A DNA stretch of 64,000 nt from assembly GCA_947503525.1 (NCBI GenBank), contig CANNEA010000007.1:1-64000 (forward strand), written 5' to 3'. Numbering within the stretch: position 1 is the stretch's first letter; each line of letters opens with the position of its first letter. This document shows positions 54,362 to 63,569 of the stretch, piece after piece. Both the position numbers and the translations under genes were made by a program. The notes under the pieces were generated by a model. It saw only the letters and a list, made by a program, of their open reading frames with translations. It searched no databases and was not told the origin of the DNA. Source of the stretch: an uncultured Carboxylicivirga sp. (GTDB lineage Bacteria; Bacteroidota; Bacteroidia; Bacteroidales; Marinilabiliaceae).

Positions 54362-54943
54362 CTATTTAACCTTAGTGACTCCGCCTGATACCACAAATTT
54401 CATAATGTCGGCAGAATTTGCATCAATGGTCTGCACATTCTCAGTAGGCACAATATACAACTCACCAAGAACACCATAAGAACTCGGTAAATACACCCCA
54501 ATCTTATCCTTCACACCTAAGTCATTTAAATCTGAAGCTGTAATAAAACCAAAACGCTGTAAGATTCCTTCTTTATCCAAAGTGACTAAAACAGGTTTTT
54601 CAAATTTACGCTCCTTACCCACAAAAGCGGAAAGTAAATCTTTCACCGAAGAATAGATTACCTTGATAAGGGGTGCGCGCTTCAGGAGGTGTTCAAAGGC
54701 ATTTGAAATAGGAGTTGTGATTAAGCGCTGGCCTAAAAAACCAACCGCTGTAATGGTGATCACGATTATAATTAAACCAATACCCGGAAAACTATACCTT
54801 GCAAACGGACCTTCTTCGAAAATTTCAAGATTTAGCAATAGCCCATCCAACCAGGTAAAAGCAATAATAAATACATATAAGGTAACTGCAATAGGTGCAA
54901 TATAAAGTATACCTTGAAAAAAGTAACTAATAATCTTTTTCAT
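54362..54943 (-). CDS. DUF502 membrane protein
   Basis: A 193-residue protein with two transmembrane helices (about residues 8-32 and 50-72) and a cytoplasmic or periplasmic beta-rich C-terminal domain. Family-typical stretches are RYSFPGIGLIIIVITI, RAPLIKVIYSSVKDLL and VGVYLPSSYGVLGELYIVP (here KIGVYLPSSYGVLGELYIVP). Function unknown. It is cotranscribed with the RlpA gene. Confidence 0.88.
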   Translation of the reverse strand: MKKIISYFFQGILYIAPIAVTLYVFIIAFTWLDGLLLNLEIFEEGPFARYSFPGIGLIIIVITITAVGFLGQRLITTPISNAFEHLLKRAPLIKVIYSSVKDLLSAFVGKERKFEKPVLVTLDKEGILQRFGFITASDLNDLGVKDKIGVYLPSSYGVLGELYIVPTENVQTIDANSADIMKFVVSGGVTKVK

Positions 54944-55029
54944 AGATCTTTGATTCTGAGGAACCCCATAAATAGGATTTGCAATAATACGTAAAGCAGA
55001 ACGATAAGTTCAACAATCTTCGATGATTG

Positions 55030-55383
55030 TTATACCTTCTTCAATTCTTCTCTCAGCTTTTTGGGTAATCCTGCAACTACAAGATCATACGAATGATCAA
55101 TCCATTCTTCCAATAGCTTATCTGAAACAGAACCGTCAACCATCACAGTATTCCAATGCTTCTTATTCATATGATAACCGGGTTGCACTGAAGGATGGTG
55201 CTCCCGAAGTTGAATTGCCTTTTCAGGATCACACTTTAAATTAATGCTGAAATCACCATCTAAACCGGTGAGAGAAAACATCTTTCCCGCAACTTTAAAA
55301 ACCAAGGTCACCTCATCAAAAGGAAATTCTTCGGTTACCATTGGTTTTTTAATACAATATTCTCTAAACTCTTCTATATTCAT
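55030..55383 (-). CDS. MmcQ/YjbR-family DNA-binding-like protein
   Basis: A 117-residue cytoplasmic protein with the CyaY-like YjbR fold: MNIEEFREYCIKKPMVTEEFPF at the start, VAGKMFSLTGLDGD, LKCDPEKAIQLREHHPSVQPGYHMNKKHWNTV. Family members bind DNA or small ligands, with function uncertain. It starts 22 bases after yraN and belongs to the same minus-strand run. Confidence 0.92.
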   Translation of the reverse strand: MNIEEFREYCIKKPMVTEEFPFDEVTLVFKVAGKMFSLTGLDGDFSINLKCDPEKAIQLREHHPSVQPGYHMNKKHWNTVMVDGSVSDKLLEEWIDHSYDLVVAGLPKKLREELKKV

Positions 55384-55405
55384 AATTACAATACACTATT
55401 ATCGT

Positions 55406-55768
55406 CTACAATATTGGATGAAATGCTTCTTCAATATGCTCAATCTTCCATCCATTCTTTTCAGGAATTAAAGTGACCACATCAAAGCGGACCTCTTCCT
55501 TAATGTCATTTTCATTTATATAGGCTTCAGTAGCTTCCACAATGAATCTTATCTTGGAAGCAGTAATCGCTTCTTTGGGACTTTCCCAGCCATCACTTGT
55601 ACGCGTTTTAACCTCAATAACCACAAAATAGTCCTTATCAAATCCTACCAGATCCAGTTCTTTCTTATTATACCGCCAATTCCGATCTACTATTTTATAG
55701 CCTTTCTTTTCTAAATAATCAGCCGCTATGGCTTCTCCGGTTTTACCTAATTCATTATGATCTGCCAT
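55406..55768 (-). CDS. YraN-family endonuclease-like protein
   Basis: A 120-residue protein of the UPF0102/YraN family: LGKTGEAIAADYLEKKGY, ILDRNWRYNKKELDLVG (here IVDRNWRYNKKELDLVG) and FVVIEVKTRTSDGW, showing the nuclease-like Glu..Asp..Glu-x-Lys pattern. Likely a Holliday-junction-resolvase-like nuclease, biological role unknown. It starts three bases after the S66 peptidase gene. Confidence 0.94.
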   Translation of the reverse strand: MADHNELGKTGEAIAADYLEKKGYKIVDRNWRYNKKELDLVGFDKDYFVVIEVKTRTSDGWESPKEAITASKIRFIVEATEAYINENDIKEEVRFDVVTLIPEKNGWKIEHIEEAFHPIL

Positions 55769-55771
55769 TGT

Positions 55772-56674
55772 TTAAAAATTAACAATACCATTGCAGTTGC
55801 TGGCAGAAATTTTTACCCGCTTCCCAAATACCATTGGCATATTTATATTGCCATGACCAGCAGGAAATCCAAAAATTACAGGATAATCATATTCTTCAAC
55901 GGCCTCTTTTATGATTTCGTATGCATTCTGTCCATACTTTACATCATTATCCTTCATATCAGAAAACTGTCCTATCACAAGTCCACTTAATTGGCTTAAG
56001 AAACCACTCATTTTAAGGTTCTGCATCATTCTATCCAGATGATATAAATACTCTGACAGATCTTCGATGAACAATATTTTTCCATGTGGATCCGCATCTA
56101 AATGCGTAGCTCTTAAAGCATAAATCAAAGATAAATTACCTCCAATGAGCATTCCTTCGGCCTCGCCGTTTCGATTCAACTGATGAGGCTTAAATTTATA
56201 TTGAGGCAACTCTCCATGCAATATTTTAAATAAACTTTGCATGTCGTCATCATCCTTAGATTTATCTGGAAAATTCTTTGGCATTGGGCCATGAATTGAT
56301 GCCACACCAATTTTATTTTGAAGACAAGCATGTAATACTGTAATATCGCTAAAACCAATGATCCATTTAGGATTTTCACGATAATGGGCAAAATCTATTT
56401 TATCTATTATTCGAACAGTTCCGTATCCGCCTCTGGCACAGAAAATGGCATCAATATCCGTCCTATTCAACATTAGTTGTAAGTCGGAAGCCCGATGTTC
56501 GTCATTACCGGCATATTGATGAAAAATATTTGTTGCATTCTGACCTACGCTAACATTATAGCCCATACTATGCAGATACTTTTCAGCAAAATGAATGGTT
56601 TCCGAATCAATTCTACCTGCAGGAGAAACTATGCCAATGGTAGAATTTTTAGTGAGTGATTTAGGAAATATCAT
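55772..56674 (-). CDS. LD-carboxypeptidase (S66 family)
   Basis: A 300-residue enzyme of the MccF/LdcA family that trims the terminal D-alanine from muropeptides during cell-wall recycling. SGIVSPAGR-type start (TIGIVSPAGRIDSET), ARGGYGTVRIID around the Ser nucleophile region (the Ser sits in the equivalent GYGT..SDIT area), WIIGFSDITVLHACLQ, and HGPMPKNFPD are typical; IGGNLSLIYALRAT and LFIEDLSEYLYHLDRM mark the C-terminal part with the Glu and His of the catalytic triad. It is the first gene of the five-gene minus-strand run. Confidence 0.9.
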   Translation of the reverse strand: MIFPKSLTKNSTIGIVSPAGRIDSETIHFAEKYLHSMGYNVSVGQNATNIFHQYAGNDEHRASDLQLMLNRTDIDAIFCARGGYGTVRIIDKIDFAHYRENPKWIIGFSDITVLHACLQNKIGVASIHGPMPKNFPDKSKDDDDMQSLFKILHGELPQYKFKPHQLNRNGEAEGMLIGGNLSLIYALRATHLDADPHGKILFIEDLSEYLYHLDRMMQNLKMSGFLSQLSGLVIGQFSDMKDNDVKYGQNAYEIIKEAVEEYDYPVIFGFPAGHGNINMPMVFGKRVKISASNCNGIVNF

Positions 56675-56782
56675 AATTCATAGTATCATGTATCAAGATC
56701 AAATGTATTCTGGCCCTATCAACAATCTAAATTGACTTGCGCCTCATACCTCCATCCTGATACTATTATTAAATACTTTGCA

Positions 56783-56790
56783 TATCTTTG
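56783..56790 (+). promoter_or_regulatory. -7 box upstream of metG
   Basis: TATCTTTG, an exact TAnnTTTG match; transcription would start near 56797, just before the upstream ORF. No -33 TTTG at the expected distance. Confidence 0.5.
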
Positions 56791-56803
56791 TGAAGTTAAT
56801 AAA

Positions 56804-56875
56804 ATGCCCCGAATGAAACGGGGTTTTATTTTGATTTTATATTACCCAACCATAATACAAATTCATACAGAATGA
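56804..56875 (+). CDS. Upstream ORF (23 codons) overlapping metG start
   Basis: A short open frame, [20 protein letters not shown] then HTE and stop, lies just downstream of the metG -7 box. Its TGA stop overlaps the metG ATG as ATGA, suggesting translational coupling. Codons 2-7 lie within a hairpin CCCCG-AATGAAA-CGGGG (56807-56823) that is followed by TTTTATTTTG, so the leader also looks like a potential attenuator. Two of the first four codons are methionine. Whether the peptide is made is not proven. Confidence 0.4.
   Translation: MPRMKRGFILILYYPTIIQIHTE
56805..56833 (+). terminator. Terminator-like hairpin in the metG leader
   Basis: CCCCG-AATGAAA-CGGGG (56807-56811, 56819-56823) with TTTTATTTT downstream; lies between the metG -7 box and start codon, within the upstream ORF. 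Confidence 0.5.
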
Positions 56876-58911
56876 AGACGGGAAATTTTAAGCGTACTTT
56901 GGTTACAACGGCGCTACCATATGCCAACGGACCAGTTCACATTGGACATTTAGCAGGTGTATATGTGCCAGCTGATATTTATGTACGTTATTTAAGGTTA
57001 AAAAAAGAAGATGTTGTACTTATTGGTGGTTCTGACGAACACGGAGTACCTATTACTTTAAAAGCCAAAAACGAAGGCATTACACCACAGGATGTAGTTG
57101 ATAAATTCCACGGAATCATAAAAAAATCTTTCGAAGATTTTGGTATTACATTTGACGTATACTCCCGCACTACTTCAAAGACGCACTACGAAACCGCAAG
57201 TGAATTTTTCAAGACCTTATACGATAAGGGTGAATTTATTGAAAAAGAGTCAGAGCAATATTACGATGAGGAAGCCAAGCAATTTTTGGCTGATCGATAC
57301 ATTACCGGAACATGCCCTCATTGTAAAAGTGAAGGAGCCTATGGCGATCAGTGTGAGAGTTGCGGAACATCGCTGAATGCCACTGATTTAATCAATCCGG
57401 TTTCTGTTATTTCAGGTAGTCAACCAATAATTAAGACTACAAAACACTGGTATCTTCCTCTGGATAAGCATGAGCCATTTTTGAAAGAATGGATTCTTGA
57501 AGGTCATAAGGAATGGAAACCAAATGTTTACGGACAATGTAAGTCATGGATTGATTTAGGTCTTCAACCCCGTGCGGTAAGTCGTGATTTAGATTGGGGA
57601 GTACCTGTTCCAGTTGAAGGAGCAGATGGCAAAGTTCTTTACGTATGGTTTGATGCTCCAATTGGATACATTTCGGCCACTAAAGAATTAACCCCTGAAT
57701 GGGAAAAGTATTGGAAAGATCCGGAGTCACGCATGTTGCACTTTATTGGAAAGGATAATATCGTTTTCCATTGCATCGTATTTCCTTCAATGCTTAAAGC
57801 AGAAGGCAGTTATGTTTTACCTGAGAATGTACCAGCTAATGAATTCCTTAATTTAGAAGGGGACAAGATTTCAACTTCGCGAAACTGGGCAGTATGGTTA
57901 CACGAATATTTGCTTGACTTTAAGGATAAACAAGATGTATTGCGTTACACGCTTACCGCTAATGCACCGGAAACAAAAGATAATGACTTTACCTGGAAAG
58001 ATTTTCAGGCACGAAATAATAATGAGTTGGTTGCCATATTGGGTAACTTTGTAAATCGGGCAGTTGTATTAACTCACAAATATTACGATGGTCAGGTGCC
58101 ATCTTGTGGCGAAATGAACGACTATGACAAGGAAACCTTAAATGAAATTCCTGCTATAGTTAAACGTGTTGAAGATGCATTGGATGCTTTCCGATTCCGC
58201 GAAGCCGTGCGTGAAGCCATTAACTTAGCACGACTGGGTAATAAATACCTTGCAGATTGTGAGCCTTGGAAACTGATCAAAACAGATGCTGAGCGTGTAA
58301 AAACAATAATGAATATTGCTTTACAAATTACAGCTAATCTAGCTATCCTTATTGAACCATTCTTACCATTCACGGCAAAGAAAATGCAAAACATGCTTAA
58401 TCTTGATGGTTTGACATGGGATGACTGTGGAAATCTTGAATTCCTGGAAGCTGATAAAGCTATTAATAAGCCGGAATTATTATTCGAGAAAATTGAGGAT
58501 GAAACTATTCAAGCTCAATTGGACCGATTGGAACAAACCAAAATTGATAATGAGGCAGCCAATAAAGTTGCTGCTCCTGCTAAAGACAATATTGAGTTTG
58601 ATGATTTCACCAAGATGGATATCCGCGTTGGAACCATAATTGAAGCAGAGAAGGTGGCAAAAACCAAAAAGCTTCTTCAACTAAAAGTGGATACTGGAAT
58701 AGATCAAAGAACTGTTGTTTCCGGAATTGCAGAATTTTTTAAACCTGAAGAAATTATTGGTAAACAAGTGAGCATTTTGGTTAACCTTGCTCCTAGAAAA
58801 ATTCGAGGAATTGAATCTCAGGGTATGATCCTGATGGCTGAAGATGCAACAGGACAATTGGAATTTGTTTCTCCGGCGAGTGAGATAAAGCCCGGATCGG
58901 AAATTAGATAA
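56872..58911 (+). CDS. metG: Methionyl-tRNA synthetase
   Basis: A 679-residue class I synthetase. HIGH is at residues 23-26 ([11 protein letters not shown]). A zinc-binding knuckle CPHC..CESC lies around 145-165. The KMSKS position reads KISTS (about 335-339, [12 protein letters not shown]), as in many MetRS. The anticodon-binding helical domain is followed by a C-terminal EMAPII/Trbp111-like tRNA-binding domain (about 573-679, [13 protein letters not shown]). It charges initiator and elongator tRNA-Met. The start overlaps the stop of a short upstream ORF. Confidence 0.97.
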   Translation: MKTGNFKRTLVTTALPYANGPVHIGHLAGVYVPADIYVRYLRLKKEDVVLIGGSDEHGVPITLKAKNEGITPQDVVDKFHGIIKKSFEDFGITFDVYSRTTSKTHYETASEFFKTLYDKGEFIEKESEQYYDEEAKQFLADRYITGTCPHCKSEGAYGDQCESCGTSLNATDLINPVSVISGSQPIIKTTKHWYLPLDKHEPFLKEWILEGHKEWKPNVYGQCKSWIDLGLQPRAVSRDLDWGVPVPVEGADGKVLYVWFDAPIGYISATKELTPEWEKYWKDPESRMLHFIGKDNIVFHCIVFPSMLKAEGSYVLPENVPANEFLNLEGDKISTSRNWAVWLHEYLLDFKDKQDVLRYTLTANAPETKDNDFTWKDFQARNNNELVAILGNFVNRAVVLTHKYYDGQVPSCGEMNDYDKETLNEIPAIVKRVEDALDAFRFREAVREAINLARLGNKYLADCEPWKLIKTDAERVKTIMNIALQITANLAILIEPFLPFTAKKMQNMLNLDGLTWDDCGNLEFLEADKAINKPELLFEKIEDETIQAQLDRLEQTKIDNEAANKVAAPAKDNIEFDDFTKMDIRVGTIIEAEKVAKTKKLLQLKVDTGIDQRTVVSGIAEFFKPEEIIGKQVSILVNLAPRKIRGIESQGMILMAEDATGQLEFVSPASEIKPGSEIR

Positions 58912-58932
58912 GAGAATAATAAATATCACATA

Positions 58933-58962
58933 AAAAAAGGTCAGCGTTTGCTGACCTTTTTT
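58933..58962. terminator. Bidirectional terminator, metG / HU-SPOR genes
   Basis: AAAAAAGGTCAGC (58933-58945) pairs with GCTGACCTTTTTT (58950-58962) around a GTTT loop, with T-runs on both strands, between two convergent genes. Confidence 0.9.
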
Positions 58963-58980
58963 AGTATATATTATAAACGA

Positions 58981-59904
58981 TTATTGTTTTAACACCCACA
59001 CTGTTTTAAAATCCTTTAACTTTCGATAAGTATTCAATGAATTAACGGCCTCCGGCTTATTTGTAAAAGCATCCAAAGCAATACGGTATCTTTTATTTTC
59101 ACTTTCCAAAAGAAAAGCTTGTTCTTCACCCAAAGCATGAATTTGTTTTAAAAAAGATTTAGCTTGTGCTTCCTTTTTAAAACTTCCGGCTATTAAGAAA
59201 AAATGATTCTCCTCTTCTGCTAAATCTTCTTCAGCAACTATTTCAATAGCATCACTGGCTATTTCATTCACATTAACAACATAATCTTTCGACTCTGTTT
59301 TTTGTTCTACCTTAACAAAATCAAATGTTGAAGCTGTAAATTTTTCATTTGTACTTTCATCATTGACCACTGGCGAAATAGCAAACAAGCCAACCATTAA
59401 TGCAACAGTGGCAGCAATATGCTTTTGTGATAAGGGACGTAGTAATCTTCTGACCTGAACACTCTCCTTTACAGGCCTTACCTGGACATCAGGGGTAAAA
59501 TGGAATGAACTTAGACCGAAAGAATCCGCCATGTAGTTCTCTGACTTCAATGGCGTGAACTGAACATTTCCTATTGAATCTAATTTAAGAGAACCAACTT
59601 TTTCAATTTCGAACTCCTTTCCGTTTTCAATATCTTCAATAAGTTGATTACGGAAACGTTCTATCTCTTTCTTCCCTTCTTCATAACTAATTGAGACCTC
59701 CTTTGCATAAGTACTCACTAATAAACCATCATTATGAGAGAGACTACGATTAAAACCGATCTCTTTAGAAGGAGGAGATAATATATTTTTATCCTTATCA
59801 ATTTGAGCGCTGACCGAACTCGCCACAAAGGCACCGAATTCAGGTATTATTACACATTCATGTGTATAAAGTAGATTTGAGATATGGTGTTCAACTGCTG
59901 TCAT
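58981..59904 (-). CDS. HU-CCDC81-like and SPOR domain protein
   Basis: A 307-residue protein. The N-terminus has two HU-like (CCDC81-type) domains: ISNLLYTHECVIIPEFGAFV (residues 8-27) and SYEEGKKEIERFRNQLIEDI plus FEIEKVGSLKLDSIGNVQFTP (about 75-120). A transmembrane helix follows (about 163-180, HIAATVALMVGLFAISPVV), then an acidic linker and a C-terminal SPOR domain (about 235-305, HFFLIAGSFKKEAQAKSFLKQI). SPOR domains bind septal peptidoglycan stripped of stem peptides, so this links a cytoplasmic HU-like part across the membrane to the cell wall, maybe tying chromosome and division site. Confidence 0.9.
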   Translation of the reverse strand: MTAVEHHISNLLYTHECVIIPEFGAFVASSVSAQIDKDKNILSPPSKEIGFNRSLSHNDGLLVSTYAKEVSISYEEGKKEIERFRNQLIEDIENGKEFEIEKVGSLKLDSIGNVQFTPLKSENYMADSFGLSSFHFTPDVQVRPVKESVQVRRLLRPLSQKHIAATVALMVGLFAISPVVNDESTNEKFTASTFDFVKVEQKTESKDYVVNVNEIASDAIEIVAEEDLAEEENHFFLIAGSFKKEAQAKSFLKQIHALGEEQAFLLESENKRYRIALDAFTNKPEAVNSLNTYRKLKDFKTVWVLKQ

Positions 59905-59947
59905 AATTGCAAATTTACAAAAAAGTCAAGTTAAATAATCAACTTTA

Positions 59948-59965
59948 TATCAACACCTGTTGATA
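59948..59965. promoter_or_regulatory. 18-bp palindrome upstream of galE and HU-SPOR gene
   Basis: TATCAACA-CC-TGTTGATA, perfect eight-base arms with a two-base centre, in the 287-bp divergent spacer. It may be an operator for one or both genes. Confidence 0.4.
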
Positions 59966-60125
59966 AACTGTTCATAACACCCTTCAGCCATTCATGCCTA
60001 ATTGATATACTGACATTTACATACTAAGTTACCAAATCTAAAAGAAAAAGCAATAATTATTAAAAGTATTTATTACTTTTATACCGAATTGTAATGAAAA
60101 AAGTATTTCATAAGAAACTTCAAAC

Positions 60126-60133
60126 TACTTTTG
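60126..60133 (+). promoter_or_regulatory. -7 box of galE
   Basis: TACTTTTG, exact TAnnTTTG form, 58 bases before the start codon; -33 region weak. Confidence 0.5.
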
Positions 60134-60191
60134 AGCATTACAAAATAACAAGATTTTACCAAAAAAATTGATATAACTTAAAACTAAAGCA

Positions 60192-61211
60192 ATGCAAATT
60201 TTAGTAACTGGCGGAACAGGCTATATTGGTTCACACACAGTAGTTGAACTTCAAAACCAAGGTTATGATGTAGTAATTGTTGATAATCTTTCTAATTCCC
60301 AAATTGAGGTTTTAGATAACATTGAAAAGATTACAGGAATACGTCCAGCCTTTGAACAGTTTGATTTATCGGAAAGAGATAAGACTGATGCCTTTTTCAA
60401 GAAATACAATAACATTTCTGCTATTATCCATTTTGCTGCTTTTAAAGCTGTTGGTGAATCAGTACAAAAATCATTGGAATACTATCGCAATAACCTTGTA
60501 TCTCTAATGAATTTATTGGAAGGCATGAAGAAATACAGTGTACCTCATATGGTATTTTCATCTTCTTGTACGGTTTATGGTCAACCTGATGTTCTTCCTG
60601 TTACCGAAGAAACACCTCGTAAAGAAGCTGAATCTCCATATGGTAATACAAAGGCCATTTGCGAAGATATCATGAGGGATTACTGTAAATCAAACGAAGA
60701 CATTAACTGTATTGCTCTCCGTTACTTTAATCCAATAGGAGCTCATGAAACTGCTCTTATTGGAGAATTACCTGTTGGAGTACCTAACAACCTCGTTCCA
60801 TTTATCACACAAACCGCAGCCGGCCTAAGAGAGGAGCTAAGCATTTTTGGTGATAATTATAATACTGAAGATGGAACAGCAGTGCGTGATTACATTAATG
60901 TGGTTGATCTTGCCAAGGCGCATGTGGTAGCTATTGATCGTATGCTTAAAGAAAAGCAAAAAGCCAATTATGAGTATTTCAACGTTGGAACAGGAGAAGG
61001 ATATTCTGTAATGCAGCTGGTTAAGGCCTTTATCGAAGTTAACAAGGTGGATTTAAAATACAAAGTTGTTGGTCGTCGATCAGGTGATATTGAAAAAATA
61101 TGGGCCGACACCACCTATGGCAATAAAGAACTAGGCTGGAAAGCTGAGAAAACCATAGAGGAAACACTTTCTTCGGCGTGGAAATGGGAGAAAAAAGTTA
61201 GAGGATTATAA
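60192..61211 (+). CDS. galE: UDP-glucose 4-epimerase
   Basis: A 339-residue extended short-chain dehydrogenase. NAD binding TGGTGYIGSHT (residues 5-15), FSSSCTVYG (about 121-129) with the catalytic Ser/Thr area, and the YxxxK motif YGNTK (about 149-153). ALRYFNPIGAHETALIGELP and GTAVRDYINVVDLAKAH are GalE-specific. It interconverts UDP-glucose and UDP-galactose, feeding surface glycan synthesis. A terminator follows before a GT-C glycosyltransferase gene. Confidence 0.95.
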   Translation: MQILVTGGTGYIGSHTVVELQNQGYDVVIVDNLSNSQIEVLDNIEKITGIRPAFEQFDLSERDKTDAFFKKYNNISAIIHFAAFKAVGESVQKSLEYYRNNLVSLMNLLEGMKKYSVPHMVFSSSCTVYGQPDVLPVTEETPRKEAESPYGNTKAICEDIMRDYCKSNEDINCIALRYFNPIGAHETALIGELPVGVPNNLVPFITQTAAGLREELSIFGDNYNTEDGTAVRDYINVVDLAKAHVVAIDRMLKEKQKANYEYFNVGTGEGYSVMQLVKAFIEVNKVDLKYKVVGRRSGDIEKIWADTTYGNKELGWKAEKTIEETLSSAWKWEKKVRGL

Positions 61212-61229
61212 TAGTCACTTACTATAAGT

Positions 61230-61257
61230 AAAAAGTCGGCCAATGGTCGACTTTTTT
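61230..61257 (+). terminator. Intrinsic terminator after galE
   Basis: AAAAAGTCGGCC-AAT-GGTCGACTTTTTT forms a long stem with one G-U pair, then T-run. Confidence 0.85.
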
Positions 61258-61314
61258 CGTCTAATCATTTTAGTTATCATTGACATTAATTTACTAAACA
61301 ATTGAATTGGTCGT

Positions 61315-62724
61315 ATGATTAAAGTTAAATCTCATGACATTATTTTTATTGTCATAATTATCTCAATTTCGATATTAGTATTTTTTAATATTGACCAGCC
61401 GTTTTTTTGGGATAAAGATATACTGGATTCCAAACAAGCTCATTGGTTTCTTGAAAACAACTTTTCTCTAGTCCTACCGGATAGTATTGATCCTGGTCAT
61501 CCCCCATTAATGGGATTTATTCTTGCTGTTCTTTGGTCCATCTTCGGCAAACATTTAATAGTAGGTCACTTGTTTATGTGGCTAGTAGGCATTGCTGTTG
61601 TGGTAGAGCTCAAAAAACTCTGTGATTATTATTTTAATCGACCATTAGCTAAGTTTATATTATTACTAATAATGGTTGAAACTGCACTATTAACACAAAT
61701 AGTTGTAATTTCAAGTGATTTACTTCTGGCCTTCTTTTTTATTTTTTCCATAAATAACATTCTAAAGAATAAAAGTAAAATTCTCATTCTCTCATTGATT
61801 GGGCTATCATTAACCAATTTAAGAGGAATGACAACTGCCTTTGGATTATTTCTTTTCAATCTATATGTAAACCATCATCGCGAAGAGGCAAACAGAATTG
61901 CTTTTCACAAATTACTATATCCTTATATTCTTGCCTCTATCCCAAGTATAATATTTTTAACCACCCATTATTTTGAGAAAGGCTGGTTAGTACTCAATGA
62001 AAAAGGGCCATGGGCGGGATGTTACGAAAATGTTGGAATCTCTGGCTTCATAAAAAACATCATTGTTTACGTTTGGCGAATGTTGGATGCCGGTAGAATT
62101 GTGATCTGGGGTTTAGTAGTTTTTCTCATTTATCACTTTTGGAGAAATAAGATTAAGTTATTGACCTACACTAAACAAATTAGTGTACTACTTATTATTG
62201 TAATCGCCATTAGTTTGCCTAGTGCCCTTGGGTCAAACATGTTAATAGATAATCGATACTTTTTACCTATTTTCATTTCTCTTTCCCTTTTATTGGGGAC
62301 TCTTTTAGAGCACTCAGAGCAAAAACTTATAACAAAAAAAAATCTGTTGATCATAGCAATTGCAGCCAGTCTATCTGGTAGTTTCTGGGTATACCCTGAT
62401 CACATTTCAAAATGCTGGAGTGCCTCATTAAGTCATATTCCATATTATCGCCTTAAAAAGGAAATGAACGAATTCATCAATGATAATGGAATAGATAAAT
62501 CCAAAATAGGAAGTTATGTCCCTAATGTAACGCAGGAAAGATATATTGAACTTAACGAAAGCTTATTCAGTTATAAACAAGTCGATTTTGAAAACAATAA
62601 ATACATCTTCTATTCTAACATTTACAATATTAGCGACGAACATTTAGATGAACTTAAGAATTGGTCTGTCTTAAAACGCCTGGACTGCTGTTTCGTTAAA
62701 GTTGTTCTTTATGAAAAACGTTAA
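61315..62724 (+). CDS. GT-C type membrane glycosyltransferase
   Basis: A 469-residue protein with about ten transmembrane helices and a short C-terminal soluble tail. The first periplasmic loop has FFWDKDILDSKQAHWF and DPGHPPLMGF, the acidic and HPPL features of PMT/ArnT-like GT39-family enzymes that use polyprenyl-phosphate sugars. It probably transfers a sugar onto a surface glycan or protein from a lipid-linked donor. The exact donor and acceptor are unknown. It is downstream of galE but separated by a terminator, so coexpression is not assured. Confidence 0.75.
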   Translation: MIKVKSHDIIFIVIIISISILVFFNIDQPFFWDKDILDSKQAHWFLENNFSLVLPDSIDPGHPPLMGFILAVLWSIFGKHLIVGHLFMWLVGIAVVVELKKLCDYYFNRPLAKFILLLIMVETALLTQIVVISSDLLLAFFFIFSINNILKNKSKILILSLIGLSLTNLRGMTTAFGLFLFNLYVNHHREEANRIAFHKLLYPYILASIPSIIFLTTHYFEKGWLVLNEKGPWAGCYENVGISGFIKNIIVYVWRMLDAGRIVIWGLVVFLIYHFWRNKIKLLTYTKQISVLLIIVIAISLPSALGSNMLIDNRYFLPIFISLSLLLGTLLEHSEQKLITKKNLLIIAIAASLSGSFWVYPDHISKCWSASLSHIPYYRLKKEMNEFINDNGIDKSKIGSYVPNVTQERYIELNESLFSYKQVDFENNKYIFYSNIYNISDEHLDELKNWSVLKRLDCCFVKVVLYEKR

Positions 62725-62733
62725 ATAATACAA

Positions 62734-63561
62734 TTATAATTTCTCACAGACCTTCTTAAATACTTTAATTAGCCCTTCTTCCGCGGTGGCAGCAATATCC
62801 AGTATTTCTTGCAAGCTAACAGGGTGTAAATTATCAGGATCGCATTCATCGGTTAAAACGGAAATAGCAGCACATGGCAGCCCAATATGATTGGCCACAA
62901 TAACTTCCGGCACCGTTGACATACCTACCGCATCTGCACCTAAAGATCTTAAGTATCTGTATTCAGCGCGTGTTTCCAAATTTGGTCCGGGGACAGATAC
63001 GTAAACACCTTCGTGAAGAATGACATTCTCTGCTGAGGCAACTTGCCTTAAAGTTTTATTCAACTCAAAATTATATGGTTGACTCATATCGGGAAATCGC
63101 ACTCCCATTTCCTTCATATTAGCGCCGGTCAATGGATTTTCAGGAAGCTGATTAATATGGTCATCAATCAGCATTAAACTTCCCTTCTTATAGTCTAAAT
63201 TAACAGCTCCTGCTGCATTAGAAATCAACAAAGTTTTTACTCCCAACAACTTCATCACTCTTATTGGCAGCGTGACCTGTTGCATTGAATAACCTTCGTA
63301 ATAATGAAAACGCCCCTGCATAGCCAATACTTGTTTGCCTGCTAATTTACCATAAATGAGCTTTCCTTTATGCGACTCAACCGTGGAAACAGGAAAATAA
63401 GGAATATCGGCATAATCCACTTCTTTCTCTATTTCAATTTCATTGATCAATTTACCCAATCCAGTACCTAAAATAATTCCTATTTGCGGTTTATTAATAC
63501 CTTGGTCTTTTAAATAATCACAAGTCTCGACAATATCTTTATAAATAAAAGTGCTTTTCAT
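62734..63561 (-). CDS. Purine nucleoside phosphorylase
   Basis: A 275-residue trimeric-type PNP (PunA class) that cleaves inosine and guanosine with phosphate. IGIILGTGLGKLINEIE is the phosphate-binding start; VESHKGKLIYGKLAGK, AMQGRFHYYEGYSM, LLISNAAGAVNLDYKKG, GPNLETRAEYRYLRSLGADAVGMST (purine and phosphate pockets) and SVLTDECDP follow. Nearly complete for the family. It is convergent with the GT-C gene and starts nine bases after the partial gene at the right edge. Confidence 0.93.
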   Translation of the reverse strand: MKSTFIYKDIVETCDYLKDQGINKPQIGIILGTGLGKLINEIEIEKEVDYADIPYFPVSTVESHKGKLIYGKLAGKQVLAMQGRFHYYEGYSMQQVTLPIRVMKLLGVKTLLISNAAGAVNLDYKKGSLMLIDDHINQLPENPLTGANMKEMGVRFPDMSQPYNFELNKTLRQVASAENVILHEGVYVSVPGPNLETRAEYRYLRSLGADAVGMSTVPEVIVANHIGLPCAAISVLTDECDPDNLHPVSLQEILDIAATAEEGLIKVFKKVCEKL

Positions 63562-63569
63562 AACTGCTA

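Noticed and set aside
56797-56871. A T-box or SAM riboswitch before metG
   Set aside because: The leader is only about 75 bases and lacks the conserved T-box or SAM riboswitch sequences.
59948-59980. Possible replication origin because of DnaA-like TGTTGATAA and TGTTCATAA
   Set aside because: Matches have one or two mismatches, only a couple are present, and no dnaA or other origin-linked gene is nearby.
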